Positions 45,131 to 52,910 of a DNA stretch of 64,000 bases are shown here, piece by piece. A program made the translations under genes and the position numbers. This stretch comes from Flavihumibacter sp. ZG627 (GTDB lineage Bacteria > Bacteroidota > Bacteroidia > Chitinophagales > Chitinophagaceae): NCBI RefSeq assembly GCF_000814325.1, contig NZ_JPHF01000002.1, positions 62,001 through 126,000 on the forward strand. Direction: 5' to 3'. The notes under the pieces were generated by a model. That model did no database searches. It saw nothing but the letters and a program-made list of their open reading frames with translations, and had not been told where the DNA came from. Each line of letters starts with the position of its first letter. The stretch's first letter is position 1.

Positions 45131-45985
45131 CTAGACTTCCGCCGGTACAAGCTGCTCAATAGAATGTGCAATAAAGTTCGGAAGCACCTGTGAATAGGTC
45201 CAGAGAATCTTATCGGGATCATTAAGATGCTCAATCATGCTTTCCCATTTTTCATAGCCATGGCTGGCGATGACGGTATTTTTTTTATCCTCCCGCTGCA
45301 GGTACATACTCATACCTATGGCATCCGCTTCGGGATGAAACTGGGTGCCCACCATATATTCATTGAATCGTATGGCCATCATCGCTCTTTCAAAGGGAAC
45401 ATGGGGCCTTTCCTTTTCAATGGCCAGGATGGTAGCACCCATTTTACGTATAAGGGAATGATCGGGCTGTATCACCTGGTAATCACGACTGTCCACCGCA
45501 TAAAAGGGATCCTTCAGGTTTGAGAATACAGGTTCATTGTGCGCACCTTCAAGCATGTGAACGGGGAATACACCAAAAGCTGTTGATTTTCTTTTTGCAA
45601 CCTGGCCTACTTTGTAATGCCTGCAGGCCAGCTGGTAGGAGTGACAGATGAAAAACACGAATTTCCTTCTTACAGCGTCGGCTGATTTGTTATGGTCTTC
45701 CACCATGCGTAGCCAGTTGAAGTAGACGGGCTCCCATTCACTTCCTTCGCTTTCAAGTGGTGAACCGGGTCCTCCGCTCGATATATAAATATCATAGCCC
45801 AGATCGGGTACCTGCTTGTTTATTCTTACTTCATATTCGTCCCATTCCAGTTCAACATGGTTGTATTCGGCATACTGATTAAGTATTTCCCTTATACATC
45901 TCATGCCCTGGTTTTCCACTCCTTCATAGAGGTCGAGGATCGCTACCCTGATATTGCTCAAAGCCCCTGCCATAGCTGCAAACAT
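45131..45985 (-). CDS. Class I glutamine amidotransferase-like protein
   Basis: 284 residues. The glutaminase fold shows YDIYISSGGPGSPLE (oxyanion region), the nucleophile Cys in FVFFICHSYQLAC and the His-Glu pair in VGTQFHPEAD. The elbow reads ICHSYQ where classical enzymes have CLGHQ, so it may accept another substrate than glutamine. The ~60 residues after the domain are helical. Lies 35 bases upstream of the ATP-grasp-like gene. It could supply ammonia to a ligase or hydrolyse gamma-glutamyl products; undetermined. Confidence 0.78.
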   Translation of the reverse strand: MFAAMAGALSNIRVAILDLYEGVENQGMRCIREILNQYAEYNHVELEWDEYEVRINKQVPDLGYDIYISSGGPGSPLESEGSEWEPVYFNWLRMVEDHNKSADAVRRKFVFFICHSYQLACRHYKVGQVAKRKSTAFGVFPVHMLEGAHNEPVFSNLKDPFYAVDSRDYQVIQPDHSLIRKMGATILAIEKERPHVPFERAMMAIRFNEYMVGTQFHPEADAIGMSMYLQREDKKNTVIASHGYEKWESMIEHLNDPDKILWTYSQVLPNFIAHSIEQLVPAEV

Positions 45986-45999
45986 AAGAATTTTATATT

Positions 46000-47637
46000 T
46001 TATCTTTTGTATACTGCCTGTCCATTGATATAGGTTGCTTGAACTAGAGTGGAAAGTATTTCAGTATCATCCAGTTTTATAAGATCTTTTTCTAACATAA
46101 TAAAGTCTGCATATTTTCCTATCTCCAGGCTTCCCTTCTCGTTTTCTTCAAAATTTGAATGCGCTGCCCAGATGGTCATTCCGCGTAGCGCATTTTCCCT
46201 GCTAAGTGCATTCTCCGGCTGGTACCCGCCCTCAGGAAACCCATTTGCATCCTTTCTTATCACCGCTGCAAAGAAAGTTTTGAATGGTGAGATATCTTCC
46301 ACCGGGAAATCCGTTCCCAGTGGTATCCATCCATTCTGATTCAACAGATCATTAAATGCATAAGCTCCTTTCTCCCGCTCTTTTCCAAGGCGTTCAGCCG
46401 CCCAATACATATCTGAAGTTGCATGGGTAGGTTGTACGGAAGGGATGATATTGTATTGTCCAAATAGTGCGAAATCATCCGGATGCACTACCTGTGCATG
46501 TTCAATTCTCCATCGCCTGTCATTGGAACCCTTCAGGTATTTCGCATAGGTATTGAGGATAGTCCTGTTACCACTGTCGCCAATTGCATGTGTACACATC
46601 TGGAAATCCTTCTCATAAAGCAGTGCCGCCACCGAATCAAAATGTTCGGGCTTGCTAAGCAGAAATCCTGTATGACCTGCCCTGTCACTATATGGCTGCA
46701 GCAGGCAGGCCCCACGTGACCCCAACGCTCCGTCAGCATACACCTTAAATGAACTTACATTCAGATACGGCGTTTTTATTTTCCCGTTTTTAAAGATGGC
46801 ATCGTAATTTTTTTTGCTATCACTTAGCATAGCAAACACCCGCATTTTTAATGAACCCTCTTTTTGCAGACTGTCAATAACCCGCACTTCTTCATAATCA
46901 AGTCCGCAATCATCTACGGTCGTTAATCCCATAGCAAAACAATTGGCCTGCGCATCCATCAGCGCCGCCTTCATTTGCGTTTTATCAGGTGCTGGCAGTT
47001 TTGAATAGACCAGATCAACGGCATTATCTATAAGGATGCCCGTTAGTACCCCGTCCTTCACTTCTATATCACCACCGGTTAGTGATTGCCCAGCCCTGAT
47101 ACCTGCCATCTCCAATGCTTTCTGGTTTGCAATGGCTGCATGCCCGTCTATCCTCGTTAATATTACCGGCCGGTCGGGAAAGAGTTTGTTGAGTTCTGCA
47201 TTGGATGGATATGATTTTTGTGGCCAATCGTTCTGATCCCAGCCCCTGCCAACAAGCCATCCATCGGGATGCGATCCTGCAAAATTTTTAAGGCTGTCCA
47301 GGATTGCTTCCCAGCTTTTTGTTTCTACCAGGTCGGCTGTTTGTAAGCCCAGTCCATAACGGTAAAAATGGCAATGGGCATCAATGAGTCCCGGATAGAT
47401 GAATTTACCCCCGGCATCTATTGTTTCTTTGGCAGTAATTATTGACAAAAGCGAATCACTCCTGCCCAGTGCAGTGATCTTCCCATCTTTTATGGCCATA
47501 GCTTCATAGATGGTGAAACTGCTGTCTACACTGTAAATGGTGGCATTATGCACCAGCAGGTCTGCTTCCTGTTTGGTACTGCAGGCAGGTAAAAAATAAA
47601 TGAATAGTAAAGCAGTTATAATATTGCGTAAAAACAT
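46000..47637 (-). CDS. Lipoprotein amidohydrolase (YtcJ-like metallohydrolase)
   Basis: 545 residues. Signal peptide with lipobox-like FLPACSTK. The metal-dependent TIM-barrel hydrolase starts with IYPGLIDAHCHFYRYG (HxH metal ligands), continues with GRGWDQNDWP, RIDGHAAIAN, SFKVYADGALGSRGACLL and HAIGDSGN, and ends with the small barrel domain (GSLEIGKYADFIMLEKDLIK). YtcJ-like proteins hydrolyse amide-type compounds; natural substrates are mostly unknown. The ATG at 47637 is preferred over the TTG two codons upstream. Confidence 0.85.
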   Translation of the reverse strand: MFLRNIITALLFIYFLPACSTKQEADLLVHNATIYSVDSSFTIYEAMAIKDGKITALGRSDSLLSIITAKETIDAGGKFIYPGLIDAHCHFYRYGLGLQTADLVETKSWEAILDSLKNFAGSHPDGWLVGRGWDQNDWPQKSYPSNAELNKLFPDRPVILTRIDGHAAIANQKALEMAGIRAGQSLTGGDIEVKDGVLTGILIDNAVDLVYSKLPAPDKTQMKAALMDAQANCFAMGLTTVDDCGLDYEEVRVIDSLQKEGSLKMRVFAMLSDSKKNYDAIFKNGKIKTPYLNVSSFKVYADGALGSRGACLLQPYSDRAGHTGFLLSKPEHFDSVAALLYEKDFQMCTHAIGDSGNRTILNTYAKYLKGSNDRRWRIEHAQVVHPDDFALFGQYNIIPSVQPTHATSDMYWAAERLGKEREKGAYAFNDLLNQNGWIPLGTDFPVEDISPFKTFFAAVIRKDANGFPEGGYQPENALSRENALRGMTIWAAHSNFEENEKGSLEIGKYADFIMLEKDLIKLDDTEILSTLVQATYINGQAVYKR

Positions 47638-47652
47638 CAACAATAATATTTA

Positions 47653-49302
47653 TCAGTGAGTGAATTTTTCAGGATGCTTACGGTGATGATCAGTTGCTCC
47701 CTGGAAAGCGTTTGCCAGTTCCAGCAGCGATGCTTCATCATATAAATTGCCGAGAAAGGTTATGCTTGCCGGAGTTCCATTCGGAAGAAATCCAACAGGT
47801 ATGCATAGGGCAGGGTGACCTGTAAGATTTGTCATCGCCAGCTGGTTGCCGCCATAAGTTGGTACAATCACTACATCATAATTTTCCATGAACTTTTTCA
47901 TTTGCTGCATGAGCAAACTCCGATGCCGGTTTGCATTTATATATTCCACTGCAGGTATAAGCCTGGCTACCCGGAAACTGTTGGGCCAGAAATTCTTATC
48001 CTGCCTGCGTATCAGGTCATCCATGTTACTACGTGTCAGTTCATCAAAAGCTGCTGCCGATTCTGCACTGATGATGGGATCCATGATAGGGTAGGGATAG
48101 ATAGTAGAATCTGGAAAATCAACCGCCACAATATTTGCTCCCATGGCTCTCAACTGATCCAGCACTTTCGACTGCAAAGACACTGAACCCAGCCTCTTAA
48201 AATAATTTTCAGCATAAGCAATTCTCAATTTTTTTATATCGCGGCCCGCAGTAAAGTTGAATGCATGCTCTGTGGCAGAAGGGTCTTTCCCATCCGTTCC
48301 TTTTATATAATAAAAAACAATGGCAGCATCTTCAGCCGATCGGGTAATGGGTCCCACTTTATCAAGGCTCCAGCTCAGTACCATGGCACCTGTTCTGCTC
48401 ACAGAACCGAATGTTGGCCTTAGGCCTGTTACCCCACAGGTATGTGAGGGGGAGATAATTGAACCCCATGTTTCAGTACCAATGGCAAAAGGTAACAGTC
48501 CAGCCGCTGTGGCAGATGCTGATCCGGCTGAAGAGCCACTTGAACCATAGGTCGTATTCCAGGGGTTTTTTGTTTTACCGCCAAACCACTGGTCTCCATA
48601 GGCAAGTTCGCCCAGCGTCAGCTTGGCACAAAGCACTGCTCCTGCCTTTCGGAGTTGTTCATACACAAATGCATTCTCCTCAATTACCTGGTCTTTATAA
48701 GGAACCGAACCCCAGGTTGTTTTATATCCTTTCACGGCAAACAGATCTTTTAATCCATAAGGGATGCCATGCAGCGCACCACGCCATTTCCCTTTCTTCA
48801 ATTCCTCATCGGCCGCAGCCGCTTCTTTCATGGCGAGTTCTTCCGTAATGGTGATAACACATTGAAGGGTATCACCCCATTTTTTTAAACGTCCGATAAA
48901 GAAACGGGTAAGCTCAACCGAACTGATCTTTTTTGCTCTCAGCAGTGAGGCCAATTGTGGAATGGAATAAAATGCCAGATCTTCTTTATTGGCCGGCATT
49001 ACCGTGTTTGCCGGAATGCGCCAGGTGGTCTCTTTTTGCATTCCTGTAGTTCTTCCTGAACCCAGTGCCGGCTGGAAACCAAAAGGGTAGGCCAGGTCAT
49101 TAGGTATGGGTTGCTTCCTTAAGCCTTCATACGTTTTCAGGTTATCTTTTAACCCGTCGGCCATGGAATCTTTTTCAGCAGCAGTAAAATTCAGTCCGGC
49201 AATAATTAAAGCATTGCTGATTGTTGCACTGTCAATTTTCTGCGCGACTGCAGGCATAACTGAGATGCATGCAAACAATATAATCCAGATTGGTTTTCTC
49301 AT
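47653..49302 (-). CDS. Secreted amidase (amidase signature family)
   Basis: 549 residues from the ATG at 49302; the longer frame to 49494 would read through the upstream ligase gene and lacks an export signal. Signal peptide MRKPIWIILFACISVMPAVAQ. The Ser-cisSer-Lys catalytic triad is present: Lys in GIPYGLKDLFAVKG, the GSSGSSAGSASATAAGLLPFAIGTE signature with the cis-Ser, and the nucleophile Ser in TWGSIISPS. Cleaves carboxamides in the periplasm; substrate unknown. Starts 7 bases after the YbdK-like gene. Confidence 0.88.
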   Translation of the reverse strand: MRKPIWIILFACISVMPAVAQKIDSATISNALIIAGLNFTAAEKDSMADGLKDNLKTYEGLRKQPIPNDLAYPFGFQPALGSGRTTGMQKETTWRIPANTVMPANKEDLAFYSIPQLASLLRAKKISSVELTRFFIGRLKKWGDTLQCVITITEELAMKEAAAADEELKKGKWRGALHGIPYGLKDLFAVKGYKTTWGSVPYKDQVIEENAFVYEQLRKAGAVLCAKLTLGELAYGDQWFGGKTKNPWNTTYGSSGSSAGSASATAAGLLPFAIGTETWGSIISPSHTCGVTGLRPTFGSVSRTGAMVLSWSLDKVGPITRSAEDAAIVFYYIKGTDGKDPSATEHAFNFTAGRDIKKLRIAYAENYFKRLGSVSLQSKVLDQLRAMGANIVAVDFPDSTIYPYPIMDPIISAESAAAFDELTRSNMDDLIRRQDKNFWPNSFRVARLIPAVEYINANRHRSLLMQQMKKFMENYDVVIVPTYGGNQLAMTNLTGHPALCIPVGFLPNGTPASITFLGNLYDEASLLELANAFQGATDHHRKHPEKFTH

Positions 49303-49309
49303 ACGATGT

Positions 49310-50422
49310 TCAGATTCCGTAGAGGAATTGCTCACGGATATAATCAACCACTTCCACCATACTATTGGTTTCATTGTATACCTTGAGCTGACGATCGGCA
49401 CCTGTTCCGGTTTCCAGTAATTTGGGAACCAGTGATAATATATGCCTGCTTCCAAGTTCATCAACAACATCATCAACAAAATCAAGGAGTTCATAAATAA
49501 GCACCCTGGTATTCACTTCTTCCTCCTTACCGAAATCAATAAGTCTGCCATCAAGTCCATACCGGCTCGCACGCCATTTATTCTCATTGATCAGCGCCCT
49601 TGAATACTGCATGAAATTCAGGTTATTGGTGCGCAATTTATAGATCTTGGCACAGATGGCCTGGAACAGCGCAGCAATGATTATTGTTTCATGCGCCGTT
49701 AGCGGCACATCACAAATCCGGAACTCAACAGTATTGAAAAACGGATGAACCCTGAGATCCCACCAGATCTTCTTGGCATTATCGATGCAATTGGTTTTCA
49801 CCAGCATCTTTACAAAATTGTCGTAATCTTCGATGGTGGCGAAGTATTCGGGTATGCCTGTACGTGGGAACTTATCAAAAACTTTTGTCCTGAATGACTT
49901 ATATCCCGTTTGCCTTCCTTCCCAGAAAGGGGAGTTGGTACTCAGCGCATAGATATGTGGCAAAAAGTAACGCGTGCTGTTGGCTATATGGTTGGCCATC
50001 TCACGATTTTCCATTCCCACATGCACATGCAATCCGAAGATGAGGTTACTGCGTGCAGCTTCCTGTAATTCATTTACAATTTCGCTATAACGTACATGGT
50101 CGGTTATAAGCTGGCTTTGCCAATGACTGAAGGGATGGGTACCCGCGGCTCCCATGGCGAAACCCAGTTCGCCGGCAACCTGCGATATGGTTTTTCTTAG
50201 AATAGCGATATCATTAAGCGCCTCATCAATGTTTTTGCAGATATCTGTTCCCACTTCTACCACGGCCTGGTGCATCTCTGCCTTAACTTTATCCTTTATG
50301 ATCTTTTGTCCCTCAAGCACGATCTTCTGTTCGTGACTTTTCAGTTCGCGGGTCTGCGGATCAATCACCATATATTCTTCTTCAACGCCAAGTGTAAATT
50401 GCTGGTAATTGATAGATGACAT
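49310..50422 (-). CDS. Carboxylate-amine ligase, YbdK/GCS2 family
   Basis: 370 residues from the ATG at 50422. The glutamate-cysteine ligase 2 fold shows FTLGVEEEYMVIDP, QAVVEVGTDICKNI, FGLHVHVGMENRE, WDLRVHPFFNTVEFRICDVPLTA and INENKWRASRYGLDG. E. coli YbdK has weak gamma-glutamylcysteine ligase activity; family members join a carboxylate with an amine using ATP. Second gene of the operon, 25 bases after the RimK-like ATP-grasp gene. The actual acceptor and donor are unknown. Confidence 0.88.
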   Translation of the reverse strand: MSSINYQQFTLGVEEEYMVIDPQTRELKSHEQKIVLEGQKIIKDKVKAEMHQAVVEVGTDICKNIDEALNDIAILRKTISQVAGELGFAMGAAGTHPFSHWQSQLITDHVRYSEIVNELQEAARSNLIFGLHVHVGMENREMANHIANSTRYFLPHIYALSTNSPFWEGRQTGYKSFRTKVFDKFPRTGIPEYFATIEDYDNFVKMLVKTNCIDNAKKIWWDLRVHPFFNTVEFRICDVPLTAHETIIIAALFQAICAKIYKLRTNNLNFMQYSRALINENKWRASRYGLDGRLIDFGKEEEVNTRVLIYELLDFVDDVVDELGSRHILSLVPKLLETGTGADRQLKVYNETNSMVEVVDYIREQFLYGI

Positions 50423-50447
50423 AAGCAAGTTAGTTTTTCGATCCTGA

Positions 50448-51401
50448 TCAGATCAGGGGTATTTTGTTGCTGCTTCTTTTTACATATTCACCCCAGGTGA
50501 GATTATCCATTCCCGGCTGAAATGACATTGCTTTTTCAATGGCATAATTAGCTGCTGTTTCTACCACCCAGGCGAAATTGTCTTCACCAATACTTTTTAT
50601 TTCTGCATCAGGGGCAGGGTTGCAGAAGTCGATAGCATATGGAACACCATCACGCAGTGCGAGTTCTACTGTATTGAAATCATAGCCGAGGTATTGATTT
50701 ATGCGAAGTACGATCTCTTCCATTTGTGCATGTCTTTCCGCACTAGGTGAGAAATCTGCCTGGTAACGCAGGTGATGCGGATTGCGGGGTTCATAGGGCA
50801 TGATGTGAACATGCTTTCCACCAATGCAGTAACAACGGTAATATTCATCAAACACGATCTCTTCCTGCAATAACATCACCAACTCGCCGGTTTCATTATG
50901 CTTCTCAAAGAAGTCATCCATACTTGTCAGCTTATAAACATTTTTCCAGCCCCCGCCTGCAAAAGGTTTCATGTAAGCAGGGAACCCAACATACTGGAAA
51001 ATACCTTCCCAGTCGAGTGGGTAGGCAAGGTTACTGAAACTCTGGTCAGTGGTATCTGCAGGCAGGTCCCTTGATGGAAGTATCACTGTTTTGGGAACAG
51101 GCACGCCTATTTTAGTAGCCAGTGCATTATTGAAGAACTTCTCATCGGCACTCCACCAGAAAGGGTTGTTGATAACTGCGGTGCCGCTGATAGCTGCATT
51201 CTTCAGGTAGGCCCGGTAAAAAGGCACATCCTGTGATATGCGATCTATGATCACTGCATATTCTGTTGGCTCGCCCTGCATAACCTTATCGATCCGTACC
51301 GGTTCTGCAACAATACCTTCTATATTTTTACTATTTACGCGCTCAATAAAGGCCATCGGAAAACTGCGTTCCTGGCCAAAGAGGATGCCAATCTTTTTCA
51401 T
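50448..51401 (-). CDS. RimK-like ATP-grasp ligase
   Basis: 317 residues without signal peptide. N-terminal pre-ATP-grasp domain (KKIGILFGQERSFPMAFIERVN), linker with AVINNPFWWSADEKFFNNALATKIGVPVPKTV, then the ATP-grasp core: VGFPAYMKPFAGGGWKNVYKL, LLQEEIVFDEYYRCYCIGG and the metal-binding end GVPYAIDFCNPAPDA. ATP-grasp ligases couple a carboxylate to an amine or thiol through an acyl-phosphate. It is the first gene of the minus-strand operon, with a divergent esterase 104 bases away, so this gap holds the promoter. Confidence 0.85.
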   Translation of the reverse strand: MKKIGILFGQERSFPMAFIERVNSKNIEGIVAEPVRIDKVMQGEPTEYAVIIDRISQDVPFYRAYLKNAAISGTAVINNPFWWSADEKFFNNALATKIGVPVPKTVILPSRDLPADTTDQSFSNLAYPLDWEGIFQYVGFPAYMKPFAGGGWKNVYKLTSMDDFFEKHNETGELVMLLQEEIVFDEYYRCYCIGGKHVHIMPYEPRNPHHLRYQADFSPSAERHAQMEEIVLRINQYLGYDFNTVELALRDGVPYAIDFCNPAPDAEIKSIGEDNFAWVVETAANYAIEKAMSFQPGMDNLTWGEYVKRSSNKIPLI

Positions 51402-51505
51402 AAGTCTCTTGTCAGTTTAATGATTACTAACTGTTTTCAATATACTATTATTTAGCAGAAAACTCTTATTTTCATCCGCTACAAACATTACCGAGAGAAA
51501 CCGAT

Positions 51506-52330
51506 ATGAAGGAACTGATGTGCCCAGAAATAACACTTCCGATAGAAAAACTGCATTTCGAAATAAGGTCCGAACACCTCGGTCGGAAAGTAAAAGTTGA
51601 TGCCTGGCGTCCCCGCTCTCTTTCCCCTGAAAGCTATCCTTCTTTATTACTGATCAATGATGGGCAGGACATGGAAAAGGTGGGCCTCACAAATATGCTT
51701 GCCACCATGGAGAAGACAGGACATCTGCGCCCGCTTGTTTGTGTGGGTATCCATGCAGGCGAAGACCGCCGGCTCGAATATGGTACCGCGGGTATCCCTG
51801 ATTATATGGACAGGGGTAATAAGGCCGACCTCTACACCTTTTTTATTTTTGAAGAGTTGCTTCCCTTTATTCGTAAAAAACTCGGCATCGCTGAGTTTGG
51901 CGAGAAGGCTTTTGCGGGATTCTCTTTAGGGGGATTGAGTGCCCTTGATATCGTATGGGCGCATCCTCATGAATTCACAAAAGTGGGCGTATTTTCCGGC
52001 TCTCTCTGGTGGCGGAATATTGACCAGGATGATCCTGAATATGATGATGATAAACATCGCATCATTCACCAGCAGGTAAGGAAAGGAAACTACGCCCCCT
52101 GGCTGAAATTCTTTTTCATGACCGGAACCCTAGATGAAACAAATGACCGTAACAATAATGGCATCATCGATTCTATTGAAGATACTATGGGATTGATGGA
52201 TGAACTGGTGGCAAAGGGTTATAGCCGCGATAACGATATGGTCTACCTCGAACTTGCCGATGGCCGCCACGATGTGGCTACCTGGGCCAAAGCTATGCCC
52301 GACTTCCTGAAATGGGCATTCGGTAAATAA
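51506..52330 (+). CDS. Esterase D/Fes-type alpha/beta hydrolase
   Basis: 274 residues, cytoplasmic. A beta-rich N-terminus (LHFEIRSEHLGRKVKVDAWRP) precedes an alpha/beta-hydrolase domain with LLLINDGQD, the nucleophile elbow AGFSLGGLSALD and the catalytic His in DGRHDVATWAKAMPDFLKW. An EF-hand-like acidic loop (NDRNNNGIIDSIED) stands before the C-terminus. Esterase D-type proteins cleave esters such as siderophore trilactones or acyl thioesters. Divergent from the amide-ligase operon and likely functionally linked; substrate unknown. Confidence 0.82.
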   Translation: MKELMCPEITLPIEKLHFEIRSEHLGRKVKVDAWRPRSLSPESYPSLLLINDGQDMEKVGLTNMLATMEKTGHLRPLVCVGIHAGEDRRLEYGTAGIPDYMDRGNKADLYTFFIFEELLPFIRKKLGIAEFGEKAFAGFSLGGLSALDIVWAHPHEFTKVGVFSGSLWWRNIDQDDPEYDDDKHRIIHQQVRKGNYAPWLKFFFMTGTLDETNDRNNNGIIDSIEDTMGLMDELVAKGYSRDNDMVYLELADGRHDVATWAKAMPDFLKWAFGK

Positions 52331-52398
52331 AACCTTGCTGTATTCCTGCTAACTTGTCTTACTGTACAGGGAGGGTAAATCATGTCTGGTATTTAATC

Positions 52399-52499
52399 TA
52401 TCCTAGGGTTATCCTGGGGTTATCCTAGGGTTATCCTGGGGATTTTAGGCTATAAAAGCCTAGGATAAGCCTAAAAATACCCTGAGAAAACCCAAGGAT
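52399..52499. repeat. 11-bp tandem repeat with downstream inverted copies
   Basis: Four units TATCCTRGGGT in direct tandem (52399, 52410, 52421, 52432; the last base of unit four is A). Downstream, CCTAGGATA (52459-52467) is the reverse complement of the repeat core, CCCAAGGATA (52490-52499) a one-mismatch copy. TTTTAGGCT (52443-52451) and AGCCTAAAA (52468-52476) form a further 9-bp inverted repeat. The 200-bp gap between the esterase and the next gene contains little else. Confidence 0.8.
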
Positions 52500-52530
52500 A
52501 TTTCTTATATTAGTCATATAATGAACGGAT

Positions 52531-52833
52531 ATGGCAATCGCTAAAAACTTTTTAATGAAACTTGCTTCCGGCCGCATAGGCAAGGACATTGTTATTAAAC
52601 AGAGAGGGGATAAGACCTTCCTCAGTCAATACCCCGATTTTAGCAAGCGGGTTTTAACTGAAAAGCAGTTGAAGAATAACGAGCGGATGGAGCAGGCCAA
52701 TTATTATGCCCGCGGTATTATAAGTGATGAAGCCACCCGCGATGCAGCACTGCTTCGCCTGAATGTGACACGTAACAAACTGTACACCTCACTGGTGCGT
52801 GAATTTTTTAAGGAGATGAAGGATACAGAATAA
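52531..52833 (+). CDS. Small hypothetical protein (100 residues)
   Basis: A basic, helical, soluble protein: MAIAKNFLMKLASGRIGKDIV, a short beta segment (IKQRGDKTFLSQYPDF), then KRVLTEKQLKNNERMEQANYYARGII and a C-terminal helix ending VREFFKEMKDTE. No signal peptide, no membrane segment, no known motif. The YARGIISDEATRDAALLRL part suggests a helical protein-protein interaction module. Downstream of the tandem-repeat element and closed by a strong terminator. Function unknown. Confidence 0.65.
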   Translation: MAIAKNFLMKLASGRIGKDIVIKQRGDKTFLSQYPDFSKRVLTEKQLKNNERMEQANYYARGIISDEATRDAALLRLNVTRNKLYTSLVREFFKEMKDTE

Positions 52834-52853
52834 CCCTTTAGTATATGCGCAAA

Positions 52854-52892
52854 AAAAGAGGCCGTCTCAAATTACTTGAAACGGCCTCTTTT
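52854..52892. terminator. Bidirectional terminator
   Basis: A 12-bp perfect stem AAAAGAGGCCGT (52854-52865) with ACGGCCTCTTTT (52881-52892), extended after one mismatch by TCAA/TTGA, with A- and T-runs on either side. It separates the small hypothetical gene from the convergent TonB receptor. Confidence 0.85.
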
Positions 52893-52910
52893 TTATTGAT
52901 CTGATTATTA

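Noticed and set aside
49303-49494. 64-codon upstream extension of the amidase frame
   Set aside because: It overlaps the YbdK-like ligase gene and would bury the clear signal peptide that starts at 49302.
52399-52442. Tandem repeat considered as a CRISPR array
   Set aside because: Units are 11 bp with no spacers and no cas genes are nearby.
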